Assembly: GCF_023343835.1 (NCBI RefSeq)
Contig: NC_064443.1
Span: 7,812,001 to 7,876,000, forward strand
DNA: 64,000 nucleotides
Direction of reading: 5' to 3'
Origin: Lagopus muta
Lineage: Eukaryota; Chordata; Aves; Galliformes; Phasianidae
Each line of letters starts with the position of its first letter. Within the stretch, counting starts at the first letter, position 1. Below are positions 12,005-26,700 of the stretch, one piece after another. Made by a program: the position numbers and the translations under genes. The notes under the pieces were generated by a model that was not told where the DNA came from, ran no database searches, and saw only the letters and a list, made by a program, of their open reading frames with translations.

Positions 12005-15000
12005 GGCAGAAAGAACATGCCCTTCACTGGCTATTTCTACCTGTACAAGGAAAAACTAGGTGGGAGACACACAGAGCTGTCAGCTCTTCCCATCCCACAC
12101 AAACAAAGCTGGAATTCAGGTAGAGCACCACTTTTAGAAAAACACCACCAGAACCTATAGCCATCAAAATTTTTCTGTGCAAAAGATGGTACTTCTGGAA
12201 GTTCATCCCTGCCTTAAGCCCTGACCCACTGCTAGCTGAGGGAGGCTCTGTCTGTGCTTCACTGTGCTTCAGAGCCTCTCCAACAATGGCAGAGCCTGCG
12301 CTGCCGGCTCCCCAGCCCAATGGGAATGGCTGCAGACTTGAAAGACACGCTGCTTAAAAGGCTCTCTCATATTTCATCTCACCATGTGTTTTCTCTTAGT
12401 ACCCTGTGAGTTCAAATACCTCCGTATAACAGAAGTCAGATTGAAAAGGCATTGTGCATAAAATAATTCTTATCCACACTGGTACGAGCCTTTGTGCTTT
12501 TTAGCTGCTTATACGAGCAGGCAGTGCACTATTAATGCTACTTGGTGCAGAGATTGCATCTTGTTCAAATTCAGTGATAAAAAAAGAGTTTGTAAAGGTT
12601 TTCTTTTAAATCCGATCTGTAACAGCACAGAAATATTTAACAACATCCACATCATTCATGCATCTTTTGAGAAAGACCAGATTTCTCTCTTTGCATGCAG
12701 CACTAACTCAAGCTCATATGCCAGCTGCAGGGTCAAGCTCACAATGATGACACAGTTTGCAACAGCATCCTGCTAAATCCTAAAGCCAATCCCACATCAT
12801 ACAGAAGTTTTCTTAAATAATAACAGCGATAAAAAAAAATAATAATTAAAAAAACCAACAATAAAAAACAACAGTAATTCTTTGTATTGAATGATATGGA
12901 TCCACTAGTAGCAAAAAATCCAAAGTGTATCAACAAGGTGTTGCTGAATATTCCCCCAGTTCAGAAAAAATAAAGTGTTTTTTATGCCTAAGGTATAGAT
13001 TTTAGAGTATACTCAGTGCACATAGAATGCCACTAAACAAATGTATGCCAAAGTAAAACTTCCTCACAGATTAGTCACTATCACATAAGGTGCAATTGAA
13101 TGTATTCAAAAACTGAAATGTCTTAAGGACATCATTTTAAGAAAGAATTCTGGTTTAATTGCAAGGCTCACATTTTACTAAACATTGCTTTCTACTCATT
13201 GTCTACAAGCAAACATTTCAGCAACAGTCCTCATAGCCTCTGCATTTATACTGCAAGCTTTGGCACTTGCACACAGACATCATTTAGGATGATGTGATGG
13301 ACTCTGCATGTTTGATCTCACCATCTACTTTCCAAGCTAAGCCAGTTGCTCACTATTTGGCATGGGAGTGAGGAAGCAGCTGAGAGGTGTCTTGATTGAT
13401 GGCGTTAGGTACTAACACATGGAAAAAACTGTCTCTTGGTGGTGACTTTCCAGCCTTGCTGATATATAAACTAAACATGGACAAATTTAAACCTGAAATC
13501 AGATGCAAATTCACAGCTTTTAAGGCTCAGGAGAACCTTTTGCTGATTTGCTGTATGGCCTTGTCGTCACCTTGCATTTCCTCCTCCTCCGCTTAGCAGA
13601 AGAGGGAACTCCTCTACCTGCACTTCAATTTCCTAATTTCCCCCAACCAACCAATGTGGAGCACCTCACACTACAGCTGTGTTATTCTGGGTACTTAAGT
13701 CATTCACAGGGCTTTGCTAGGCATCTGATGCTCTCTTACGGACTTCAAGGAGCCAGGAGTGCTTGTAAAACGCAGGTTACGTACCAAATCCTGTTGTCGT
13801 GAAAATGTTTATTGCTACAGGAAAATTCCAAACTTGTGAGAGTATTTTGGGTAACCATTTCTATGCCAGAAACTATGATTTACAAAAGCCAATTTCATTT
13901 GGTAAATACGAACCTACTGTAAGTAAAACGTTCACAAATAGGGCTCAAGCTCGTATTGCTTGTATTTGAGCTAAAAACAGCCAGTTGTGAGATGTTTATT
14001 AATGTATACCTTTACTACTGCATTGACTCAGCCTTCCATGTGTCCTTGAACCCTATTTCACACTGCCAATCACAGAAAATGGGACTGGCAGTCTTTAAGA
14101 ACATAGGGCTGAAGAGCCAAAGTTTGGTCCATATTTCATGTACTACATTCCTTCAGCACACTGATTTGCCCTCTTTGTGGGAAAACGAAGGGTCCTGGAA
14201 GGGACCTCAAAACAACTGGGGATAGAGCCTAGGCACTGCCATTCCTTAAGAAAGCTCACAAACCTCATGCTTCCATGCCTGCTTGCAATCCTTCTGGAGC
14301 ATGTGTTCTGAGTTGCTACGGGTTATGAACACGCGTTATGGAAATGGAATGAGAACCTAATCCCAGCACCATACAGTTAATTAATACTTAGCTGTTAGCA
14401 GCACTATAGCTGCATGCATTTCATGAGAATTAACAAGATTTCTTTGCATTAACATGCTCTCCTACCTCCCAGGTGATGCAGGGGCCATGCCGTAGGGACC
14501 CCAGCACTAAAGCAAGGGGCTCCAACCCATCACTCCCAGCACCTCACTCCCCAAGGCTGCAGCTAGCTGCATGAAATGGAAAGGGATTATGGGTGCCTTG
14601 GAGGGGGGAGAGGGAAGATGACCCTTTGGCCTACTGATTAAATGGACTAGAACTGAACTTGCAACAAAAATAAACACAGCAAGTACACAAATCAGCAACA
14701 CTTGCGTGACTCTACAAAGACAAAAATCAAATTACTTCAAGATGATCTTCACAATTACGTTAGCAAGTTCAATAGAGCATCAAAGATGACAGCTGTGGCA
14801 TTCTGCGGCGAGGAGCCAGCAGAAGGCGGTGACAGAGCTCCTCCAAGCCTCGGCAGCAGAGCTGAGCCCCTTACCCCGCTCATTCCTCAGCTTTTACTCA
14901 GCCAAGTACTGTGGAGATCTTCATTAACCATAACTGAGAAAAATCATCACAATGTAGATGATAGAACTGCATTGTGTTGGCTGAGACTTAGGTGAGGCTT

Positions 15001-15735
15001 CAGCCATTTTCAGTTCACCTTTTTTTCCCTTTGCTCTTCTCCAGCTCTGCAGACTCCCACATGCAGGCAGGAGGTGCTCAGCCTCCTCCATTCCCATCCA
15101 TCAGCTAACAGAAGCAGTGCCCAAAGCCTTAGTGGTGGGCCAGGGGTGCTGACAGTAAAACTGAGGACATAATCCTGTGATAAGAGATGCGTTTTGCTTG
15201 CTGTCTACACGGCTCTTCATTATTAAAAGAAATGATCTTCCTTGCTTTTATAAATTTCAACTGTAATAACATTTTGCCATAAATCATTCACCGGTGAACA
15301 CCAGATTTACCTTCATTTATAAGCACTAATTGTATCCATTTTCAGGAGCAAGGAGAGTAGAACCTATAGCAATCTACAGAAGAACGTGCAAACGTACCAT
15401 GACTCACACCCTTGAAAGGTCAGTACTAAGTTTGCTGTGGACTAACAAGATTTAACCAAATGATACAGGCCATATTATAGGGCAGCTTTCTGTAGATCTA
15501 AGATGAGTTCCACATTTTCTGTTAGTTTGGTCATTTGTAAACATCTGTAGCAGAACACACTGATCTTTCACTAAAAACAAAACAAAAAGAAGCCACACAA
15601 ATAGAGCCTGTTCCATTTGTTTTCCATATATGGGGAGAAACATCTCTAAACAAATTTAATTCTTGAGTCCAAGTGGGACTGAAGATGCTTTCAGATAAGA
15701 AGCGGTAAAATAAAATCACAAGAGATCACAGAAAA

Positions 15736-15878
15736 ATGATGTTGTTATTCCTTTCCTGCAGCGTTCCTCTAATTTTATATGTTTCACATTGGGGCAGATT
15801 GGCCTTCTCAGAAGACCAGAGAGACAGCAGACAAACAGCAGTTGAGCAGTGGTTAGATACACTCACGTAACCCAGCAA
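15736..15878 (+). repeat. Imperfect direct repeat, copy 1
   Basis: About 140 bp matching the copy at 16913-17048 with scattered substitutions and small indels. Shared blocks include CTTCTCAGAAGACCAGAGAGA, GCAGACAAACAGCAGTTGAG and CAGTGGTTA. The family is not recognised. Confidence 0.85.
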
Positions 15879-16912
15879 TCATAATTCTAGGAAGAAAATG
15901 ATTTCCTGTCAGAAGTATAGGCTGAAACTGCCAAGAAAATATTTCCAAAGCTACAAACTTATCACCATTCACCCAATAGACTTGTGATCAGAAGAAAAAT
16001 CAGAATTGCACCACTTAGTAACAGAAGAAACATAGATGAAATATCACACAGAGGAAGAAAAGAAGGTATAGCCATGAATCCATCCTGAGTTCTACTGAAT
16101 AATTTGTTTTGAAGTTGCAATTTTAATAAAATAACCAGAAGAGTTTGTAAAAGCACAGTTGCATTTACAGCCTGCCTACTGTGCCTTTTTTTCCAGACAG
16201 CTGGGAAGATTTTGCACTAGCTACAAAACAGTCCTGTGGATTTGTTCATCTCTTCATCCTTAGGACCAGAATTATCATATAATGAACAATGTGCGTATGA
16301 AGTTCAACTGAAGGGAACACCAATCCAGAAGAAGTTCTTGGTTAACAGCATACTTGGACACTTACACCCTCAACAGCAGTTTGGTGCCAAAAGCTGGCAC
16401 CAGGATTACAGCCTTTTTGAGTTAAAATAACCAAGAAAGAAACAACTGAGAGGTGGGTTTCCTGAATTCCTTGAAAAAGTATTTGCGTAACACTAACAAA
16501 CTTCTTTCCCCAGTATAGGATCTATCAACAATAGGAAAAGGGAACGAAGCCTGCACGGTGCAATTTCCTTGTGCTGCTTGTAACCTGTAACCTTCTGGGC
16601 ACGTTTTCATCTGCTTTTTTGCAGTTTCAGTTACTGAGCCCAAAGAAGATTCATACTAGAGATGGATACCTGGTTCATAGCAACATTATCTCACGCGGAG
16701 TCAGAGATTTTCATTTGTCCAGTTTTTTTCCACACTGGTGGTTACAGCAGATAAAGTATCATCACTAATGCATTAACTAACACATTATTTCAACATCGCA
16801 GAGAAAAACAGACTGGAAATTCAAACAAACTGCCACATTCCACTTGTTCTATGCCATGAAACCAATATCCAAAGCAGATTTTTTTTATTTATTTATTGCA
16901 TAGAGCCCCAGA

Positions 16913-17048
16913 ATGATGTTGTTATTCCCTTTCCTGCAGCATTCCTCTGATTTTATGTTTCATACTGGGGCAGACTGGTCTTCTCAGAAGACCAGAGAGA
17001 TGGCAGACAAACAGCAGTTGAGCAGTGGTTATTCATGCAACCCAGCAA
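16913..17048 (+). repeat. Imperfect direct repeat, copy 2
   Basis: Second copy of the 15.7-kb segment, 1.17 kb downstream in the same orientation. It contains a 21-nt near-palindrome (16975-16995): arms CTGGTCTTCT and AGAAGACCAG around a single C. In copy 1 the left arm is degraded. Confidence 0.85.
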
Positions 17049-20000
17049 AACTTATCAAGAAATGAGAAGCACAGTAGGAGCTGAATCTAACTGTAAATTC
17101 TGACATATCTCCACTAATAGTGATTAATGACTAGGGAACTCAAAAGAGCCTGAATGCACAACTGCCAGCCTGAGCTGACACTAAGACATAGAGCTATTTT
17201 AAATATTTTCTCTTCTAATTGCATATTTCTTACTACTGTAGAATACCCAATATACAAAACCAGATTGACTCTATTGCCTGTCTCAATAGCAGCAGGCAGT
17301 CAAATGAGCTTTGAAAAGCTAATTCAAATGCCACAAGTAAAACAGCATTGCTGTTTCTTCCAGCGAAAATCCCAATAAAAACTCATTTAATTCTCTAGTG
17401 TTAGACAAGGCTATTGCCACCACACAGAATTGTACTGTAATATCAAATTTGGGAGACCAAAGGCCCCAAACCTGCCATCCTGCTATAAACTCCAGGTTTT
17501 TCACTAGTGTTTCAGAAGGAGCAGAACTTGCTTGATTCCAGGGGTGGATTGCAGCCATGCTAGCTCAGCTTGGTTAACATTAAGGGAAAGCCTCATAACC
17601 AATGCATGGATCCTGGCATTTTCTGTGGCCTGAGATTCACCATTTAGGTTTAAAAAACATAAGTTTCAGCACTTGCCTGTTACACTGACAGGCAAAAGTG
17701 AGAAGGTTCGCATTACAGAAGGCATGTTTTTAGAGGCAGCTCCTCATAGAGCAGTAAGGTCTGGAGTCTGAGTGTCCACAGTGGGTGCTGCACCAGCACC
17801 ATGTCCAGGATACTGCTTGTGGTACAGAGCATGTGGACACCATCAGCACAGTGCCCCGCTGCATATCACGTTACTGCCCCAATCCCAGCCCCCAAGGACA
17901 AGGGTTGTGCAGAGGAGGGTAAGGTGGGAGTATGGGTTATGCCAGGGTTCCAGCAATGAGGACATTCAGCAAAGCCATATACAGCAAAAAAACCTGCCTA
18001 GTAACAGAAAAGAAGCCCCGTCCCTCAACACTACTGAATGTTCATCCAAAAAAAAGTTTAATAACGTGTTGGCATTTGGAGTATTGAGGTGCCCTCCTTG
18101 CTGCCAGATACCACGCAAGATTGCAACAGCATCCTCCGTCACTGGTCCAGTGCCATGTCAGACATCTGGAGACAGGGTGTTGGCGGGATTGTGCTATGCT
18201 CTCAGTGGGAAGCGATTTGCTGGTAGAGATCATGACAGCACTGCTGGAGATGAAAACACCAAAAAAAAAAAAAAAAAAAAGTGTCCATGACTGGCAACTT
18301 TTATTTTGCAACATATGTCAAACTCTTGCCTGTGATGTGGCACAACTAGCTGTCATATGATGTAAGTGCAAGAGCAGATATTTTAACGTACAATACAATT
18401 GTCTGGGAGAACTTAATGTGTCTCCTCGCTGCGAGACATGTTATGCGACAGCCAAGTCCTGACAAGCGCCCCAGTCCACTCAAACCCAAGCTGCAAGCTG
18501 AAAGTCTGCTTTGTGGGGCAGAGCTCAGGGCAGAAATTTCCAGAAGCGAGCTGCAAGTGAAAACCCTTCAGACACACGGATCTTAACCAAACTGGAAGCA
18601 GAATTACTAGCTTGGGTTGGGCCTCCTCAGAGCAATGAAGCAATTCCCTTAGAAATGCCTCTATATGATCAGAGCCCGCACTCATGGTGAATTAGCCATG
18701 CTGTCATCTTATGTGAATACCAGCTTTTGCTTGGGAAAACGAAATAAGACCACACCAAAATTACTCCAGAGAAGCATTCTCCACAGAGCTTGTAATCTCA
18801 GGGATGCCGCTTTAGCAGTGCAAGGAACCAGCAAAACACAGGCTGGTTTACCAGCGCTGTTTTACTGGAGAGCAAAATGCAGCTTGCAAAGGGAAACAGA
18901 GTGGGGAAGCATGTCACCCAGCCTCCTGCGTGATGGTGCAGCTCTTCAGGACAAGCAAGTCCTTCTTCATCCCTTCCAACACAGGCCTTAGGAAAAAGTC
19001 ACATCTGACGCGAATGAGTCATCTTCTCATTCAGACATGAATTCAGTTTACCCTCGCTGGAAGGATGACCTAACCCTTACCTTCTCCAGACTTTCTCGAC
19101 AGGGATCCAGGCCCAGGGGTGGAGGGGGGCTCAGCAACAGAGGTGAAAAGAGGAAGGCAAAACATACACAAACACGTGGAAAAGTGATAATTCTGGAGCT
19201 TTCCTTCAGGAAACCGTGTGCCACTGCACAGCAACAAAAATAACCCAGGGGTTCCCTCTCTGCTCCGGCTCCCTGTGAGGAGCCACTTTAAAGCTTTTAG
19301 AACATTTGCAGAGTTGGAGAGAAATGGTTTTTGTTTAACTTTAGCTACTTCAGAAATGCCTGAGGCCTGAAGAAACATATTTTTGGATTGCTCTTAAAGA
19401 ACAGGCTGAACTTTGAAGCTTGGGGAATTTTTTTCAGATCAAATGTTAAATTAATAAACACCAAAAAGACAAATCAGTCTGAGTCCTGGGGAAAAAATTA
19501 ATCACTGAAAAAATCTTCTTGGATTAATTAATTGTGGCACATTGTTACTTATTCTAATATTTTGATGGTCTTGGAACGTCAAAGTCCTGCAAACCACCAC
19601 CGCCTATTGCGGCTTGGCCCTAATTAAGCACATTCGATATTAGTGCTTACTATGTCCTCTACAAAATAAAAAAGGCTCATCAACACCATTGAAAAAGTTT
19701 CAGTCTGGGTAACAATGAGATCATGAATAACCAGTTTACTTATGGATCATCTAAGTTTAAGAAATGCACATAGAAATTCAAAGCATCTGGAATCTAAATC
19801 ACTCCTTTGTACACAGCTGCTGTATAGCAGAAGTTTCATCAGGGATGCTAAACTGACTCTGCACTTTCTTGTTAATTCAGGTGCTTGACTGGAGTGTCCC
19901 ATGTGACTTGTTTATTCCTCCCTGCACTACAAGAGCTTTCTGGGTAAGGAAACTTTGACTCCATGGGAAGTCTTGGGTCAGTCAGCTCTCCAGCAAGCCA

Positions 20001-20254
20001 CACACACAGACTATTAACTACAGATATGTGGTTGCAGAATTGTCCATAAAAACATACAAACACGAATTGTACTGTGCCAGTATTGCCACATCCACATTTT
20101 TGTACACTTGCCTTTATTTTCTTCACTCCGTTTTCAGAAGCAAAAACATGATTCACTCTTAATAGGTGCCCTATAAAGCACTTAAAAAGCAATAGCGTAG
20201 AACAACCTTCCTCCATAAGTACTGGTAAACAATGAGAAAAACCTCATCGCTGTA

Positions 20255-20765
20255 ATTCCTCACCCTAAGTTCTGCATTCAGTTGTGGGTCCCTTGCTACA
20301 CGAAGAACATTGAGGTCTTGGAGCGTGTCCAGAGAAGGGCAGTGGAGTTGTGAAGGATCTGGGGCACAAGTCTTATGAGGAGCAGCTGATGGAACTGGAG
20401 AAGAGAAGGCTCAGGGGAGGCCCTATCGCTCTCTACAACTGCGTGAAAGGAGGTGGTGGTGAGATGGGGGGATCACTCAGCCTCTGCTCCCAGGTAACAG
20501 TAACAAAACAAGAGGGAACAGTCTCAGGTTGTGCCAGGGGACATTCAGGTTAGATATTAGGAAGAACTTCTCTTAAAGAGTGATATGGCATTGGAATGGG
20601 CTGCTCAGGGAGGTGGTGGAGTCACCTGAAGGTGCTCAAGAAACGTGCAGACATGGCACTGAAGGACGTGCTTTAGTGGGCAGTATTGGTGGTAGGTGGA
20701 TGTTAGGACTAGATGATCTTAGATCTTTTCTAACATTAATGGTTCTACGATTCTATGATTCTATT
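20255..20765 (+). mobile_element. CR1 LINE fragment, 3' portion
   Basis: Recognisable CR1 pieces in order: TGTCCAGAGAAGGGC, the GAGCAGCTGATGGAACTGG segment, GAGAAGAGAAGGCTCAGGGG, ATATTAGGAAGAACTTCT, GGTGGTGGAGTCACC and the 3' terminus TTCTACGATTCTATGATTCT. Broken by indels; no intact frame. Confidence 0.93.
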
Positions 20766-23700
20766 AACATGCCAGTGAAATACTGAGGTGCTATACAGCA
20801 CACATTCCTGTAGCTTCTAGGGGCATATTTTTCAGGAATCTGAGTCCTGTGATTATTTGGCAACTCAGAACTCTACCTACTGAAGATCTTTGGAATAAAT
20901 TTAATGGGCACAGACAGACACATGCAGAGAGAGACAGAGAAAGAAAAGAGGAAAACAAAGACTCCAGTATTCCACTCTATTGTTACTAATGCAAGCCACG
21001 CTAATTGTACCAGGACACTCCTACTGCAGGATGCAGCTGAGATAGATAGGAGAGGTCCTGCTGATCTTATCCCTGTAGAATCTTGCACCAGCATCATCAC
21101 CCCAAAACCTCAGTCCATCACAAGGAGGTCCAGGTCCAGAACTGGCTCTGATGCACAGGGTGCTTTGATTAACATCTCACACTTCTGACCCAGAGCAGCA
21201 GCGCCCTGAGGAGGATTCCAGCAAACATCTGTTACCATTAAAGATCTCTGGTTGAGATCTACACCCAGAGAGGGCCAAGGCTGAGGAATTGCATAGTTCC
21301 TCTCTGAGGCTTAAAGAGCACACAGATTTGAGTGTTAGCAGAGCAACGTTTGAGAAAATCGGCTTCAGAATCAGAAATGAGGACTGTGAAACGATTGACT
21401 TAGTGGTTTCTCTCATGCTCCTCCATTTAATATTTGCAAAATGAATATTTACATGTGCAAGCCTTACAAAAATTATGTTATGAGGAACAGCTTCTGTACT
21501 TCTCATAATAAACAAGTGACCAAAAATACATAGTGCATGTAACAGAGGTTTACAGCTGAGATCCTATATTATTTCTCAGAGCCACTTATCTAAGATCTAG
21601 TATCTACAAAAAGCCTCTGTTTGCTATTTACACAGGTGTCCTGGAGCATTGTATAATCACGTAGCAAATCAGCACCTTAGGATCTCAGTCTATAATGAAA
21701 GTACACTAGCATCACAACATGAGGGAAAGAGCTCACTTCCATTTGACAACAACCTTTTACTCCTTCCAGAAGATCACCTAAGAATGGAGGATGGATGTCT
21801 TCAGTTCTTCAGAAGGATAAAACAAAGAAAACATATTTTCCTCTAGTCTTGCTCACATCAGCTTTTTAAAATAAAAGTCAAGCTGGTTCCTCATACCAAT
21901 ATTTAAATTTTGCCGCTTATTTCTGCTAAGCAGTTCCTCTGAACTTGGCAGCAGATTTCAGATAGCAGGGTCCATAAGCCAGGGATCTTTCAAGATCTCT
22001 ACTTTCAAAAGTCAAGCTTCAAAACAATAAGCCCACAGTAACTTAAACTGTTAGGAATATATACCACCAAGGAGGACAAGCAGACACAAGAGATGACAGA
22101 GTCTACACAAAGCATAGATGTTTCTACATACTCTCTAACCACAGAGAGCATCAGAAACTAAGTTACAAATTAAAGCAGATTCTATGATAAAAATGCCCTC
22201 CAGAAAAGGCATATATCATCTCCTCAAGAGGAGAAAAAAAAAAAAGAAAAAAAAAGATGTTTTATTCTCGGAATCCTACACAATGACTAATCTGTCATCT
22301 GCCAGCCAAATCCTGAAGACGTTGTTTGAATCTTAACAAGGTACCAACAAAATCCACTAGAATGTAAGAACAAGGCACATATTCAGTTCTTATTACGTCG
22401 GGCCTCTTTAGAGCTTATTCTGCTTTTAATCTGCTATAATAGAGACCTTACATTTTAGTTAAGATCTTGGAATTTGACATGTTCATATAGAAATAAATAT
22501 TGCATGCAAATGACATTACAAAGGCAACACTAGTAGATCAGTCTGTGTACTTAACTGTGAATGAATTATGCCCTATGTTCACAGAGTCCTCCTGTCATCT
22601 TCTTCCAAAGCATCTGTCATGCAGGATCTACGCATACCACATTGTTACAGGAGACAAAATCAGGATGAAAAATCTTTCACCTCACAGAGCCTGGGCTGCG
22701 TACCGCATTTCTCCCTGTCTTTCACACCGAGATGTTGCAGCCTCCCCCATAAGTTTTGCCAGTCATTCAAATTCCCACCATATACCAGAAGACTGCAACC
22801 AAAAAATAAGCAACTATATGTGATGCAATGCAAATCATGACACATGATACTTCTACGAAGCATAAAATAACATAACGTATTTTCAGGTTCAAGCACGTCA
22901 TCATGCATACTGAGGATTGCCAGAATTCGTAACTGCCCATCATTCCATACAATGCACATAACTACCAAGGAATTGTTTGCAGGCTGTTACAGTTAGTATT
23001 TGTCTTGTTGTCTTATTTAAATCAAATGGCACCCTGGCCTAGAAATGGACATATTATCTTTGACAGAGGTAACCACTGGCCGGCTATAGGAGTAACTCTT
23101 TAAGTACTAGCTCGACATGTCTTACATTATTCATTTACTTTGTAGTGTTTTTGGAGATGTTTCTTTGGCTATGGTTTTAAGTTCTGTTTGTTAAGTCTTC
23201 AGACTTGGTCCACATGCAGGCTCTTTACCCACAGACATACCATATAACATGAGCTTATCACCCAGGAATATTCATGTCCAAAAAAACATAAAAGCAGAAG
23301 TGGACAAATCCTTGGTTTCTAATGAACATCAAGCAGCAATAATAGCTCTCAAATAGTGATGATTGCTATCAATGTATTTGCCCATTATAACTTGTTCTTC
23401 TCCCTATTTTCTCTTCCCATACTCGCTAGCTTATGTCTTTCTTAGTAACAACTCTTTTTCATGCTGTGAAGATCATCAACAAAGTAAAGCATAAAAACCT
23501 AGCTGAAGAGCAATTTACAGCATTAACAATCTCAGTCTCCCTGCCTCAAGCAACAGCCAGTTCCAGTTTGCTCAGGGATTACTCTTTACTACTCAAAGGT
23601 TGCTGATTTACAAAGCACAGAGGTGCATCACAAATCCTTTAAAAAACAAACATACAAAAAAAACCAGTACTTACCAAGCTGCAGCTCTTCTAAAACCAAT

Positions 23701-26700
23701 AGCCAAGGAAAGCAAATCCCAACCCTTACTCAAGGAAAGCTATATGAAGATGCATTTCTCTTTTTGAAGGACAGCATGTCCAACTGCTGGTGTGTCTTCC
23801 CTTAGAGCAGGTGCCGAAGGCAGCAGCCAGCCCCATTAGTGCCCAACGAGCTGCAGCTGCTGCACTGGTGAGCCAGGGAGGGGGAGGGGAGATGTTCCTG
23901 CAAGGCACCTCACACTGCAAATTGTGCTGGGCCTCAAAGGTTACCCAAGGACTTGTGCAGAGGTCATAACCTCATGGTGCTGGGGACATTTCCTTCTCTA
24001 CCCAGAGAAGGATTTTCAAAAAATAATTATTAAAAAATTTAAATTTGGGGATTGGGCTGCTTTATAAAAACAAAACAAAACCAAAAAGAACTGTGACACA
24101 CGCTATAAACTCTACACTTCAGTTTGCATTTTTAGAATTCCTTGCAATGGATCTGGAATAAATCAGCAATGGGTCAAACCAGTTCAGAAAGTGTTTGAAT
24201 AGCTGCCTATGGAGTGTTCAGAGGTCCTCTGTCAGCTGAGTATTTTGACTGCTGCTGTTCAATTACCATTTGAGAAAGCAAGACTGCTGGGAAAGACAAC
24301 ACAACGTAAACCAACACTGGCTAGAAAAGCATACAGTATACCGATGTTCATGCTGCACATCCTGTGTTCCAGAGACTTTACCAAAAGCAGCTTCACATCA
24401 TGCTGTTCACCAATGCTCCTAGCCAACAACGTTCAATACAGCCACAGGTAAGAGCTCTTCAGAAAAACATAATGAGGGCCCAAAATAGCTGATTTTATCT
24501 CTACAATAGAAACATTGACTGACAATTATTTTACACTTATAAAATATGTCAGGAGGAATGTACCACATGCATTCTAGGCTGTCTGCACTGGAAATTGACG
24601 GGGAAATTAGGAAATATGGCATAGAAACATCACTACGGATATACTGTATTACTGCTTATGCAGCTGCAGTCCCAGAATTTGTTTCTCAATAATTCAGTTA
24701 CCCACGTTTAAACAAGCAGCCAGCAAAAGAAAGGCTGATACATTTCATATGCATTCTCTTTGAGCAAGGGGACCTTCACGTCTGGTCAAAAAATGTCAGG
24801 CTCATATGACACCACCAAAGTCAGGAGAGATGCCTAACCATAACTAAAAGCAGAATTTGGCCAACACAATTGGAAAATATCAGCAGAGTATACACAAATG
24901 CACACACGCAACATTATACAAGAGCAGGGAATGAGACAGATTTGATTTTTTTAATCATACCTTTAAAAAAACAAGGTTCCACTTACAAACCCCTCACTGC
25001 ACTCCCTCCGTGGTTTGTTTCTTCCACTGCAACATCAACAGATAAGTCTGAGCCTGCAGCAGGAGGGAATATTCTTCTTTTACTTCTCTCTCTCTTTTTT
25101 TTCTGACTTAGATAAGCAGTCTTAAGACTACCACAGTCAACAAGTACATATATAATCTACATACAAAAGTAGATATATTCAGAAGACCTTTCTTTTACTC
25201 TTTGTTTTCACAGTTTCCTCTACAATATAATAAAGAAGAAAAAAATATAAAAATGAGGGTCCTTCCTGGGTCAGTAAAACCACCATTTTACAAAGTACAT
25301 CCCAAGGGTTTAGAAATCATTTTGCAAGAGCCCTTACCCAAAAGGAAAGCAGACTTTCTGCCAGCTTCAGCACCAAGTTCTACAAGTTTTGTACCACCTT
25401 TGTCAGGTCATTCTATGAAATGTGTCTTTAAGAAAATAAAGGGCTTCAGCTGTTCTTTGCAGGCAACGCTGTTCACTTCTTTGGGTTTGTTCCCTGTTCC
25501 TGGTGCGCTTCCTGCTAACACCTATGGCTTCAGTATCTTGCAAAATTTGGGTGAGAACTGGTGTTGGTAAAGCCATGACTGAACAAAAGATTACTAAAAA
25601 TGCAAGATCTAAATCCAGGGGATAACTGTATTCTTAACAAAATTCAACAGATAAACTTTGCAGCAAATTGAAAACAATTCTATCTGAGCCCATAATCACT
25701 ATTTTGAATACAGATATTTACTGCTGCCAATAAAGAAAAACTTTGGTAACTTTTCTGTTATTGGGAAGAGCTTGAATACAATCCAGTCAAAAAAAAAAAA
25801 AAAAAAAAAAAAATGCTGACTTTCCTAAATAGGGGCTGTGTTTTTGCAATAAAGAATACTGGTCAATATACTAGTGAAGGAAAACTGAACCAGATGTCAG
25901 TAATAGGACCACAGAACGTTACATTTGCCCAGAATCGCTATTTTAAACACACGATGTTGGTCTACTGGTTTGTGGTATAATACATTCTTGGCAGCCAGAA
26001 GGAGTTTTGATACGTTAGAAGGTTATCCTTGGGCAAAAAAAAAAAAAGAAAAAAAAAAAAAGAGGAAGAAGACAGAAAGGACAAAAAAAAAAGGAAAAAA
26101 AAAAAAGAGAAGCAGCGGAAGAGAGGTAGAACAGGCCATTAATTCATCAAGATCTGTAAAAGCAGAACAAAATGATGACTTATTGGGGATATCAATTCAA
26201 AGAAAAGGCAATCCCAAAGCAGAAGGTTTGTTTTTTACATTACTTTTCATTTTCTACCTTACAGCCTGGTCCCTCGCTGTGTTTTGCCTTTTTTAAGGCC
26301 TCCCTGCTTTCCACGCTCACACCGCTCATGGCAGGAAGTCTGAGGACCAACATGCGCGTGTCACCATGCCAGCCCCGCGCCACCAGGCTGCGGCCTGCAA
26401 CCTCACCCCACAAACCACACACACGGCTCAAACCGGACAAAACCCAGTCCTGAAATCTTATTCCCCTCAGAAACCACAGGATGCTCCTGCTGCCATCACT
26501 GCCGTTACACAAGGAAGTTGTGCTGCCCAGGACTATGGCAAGCCATGGGAGCGGCGTTCACCCTTAAGCCCTTCACCCATCTCTGAACTGTTTTCCATTT
26601 CACAGGCATGGGGGCTTTTCTTCTGTTTAAAAAGTAGTTACATCTGTATGCTTTCTTAATATAGAAATAAAATTTCGAGATGTATTTTGTATGTTTGGCA

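Larger units (their letters stand above)
9044..20254. other. Intergenic, no gene seen
   Basis: Contains the microsatellites, poly(G), hairpin and ~140-bp direct repeat listed separately. Around 19490-19670 there is a stretch rich in TTAATTAATTG and AATTA motifs with a CCACCACCGCC block that resembles conserved noncoding sequence. No exon is supported. Confidence 0.6.

Noticed and set aside
11586-12059. 157-codon plus frame with poly-Phe and poly-Gly
   Set aside because: Spans the poly(T) and poly(G) runs; not a protein.
25925-26296. Lysine-rich 123-codon frame
   Set aside because: Entirely due to the A/G low-complexity tract.
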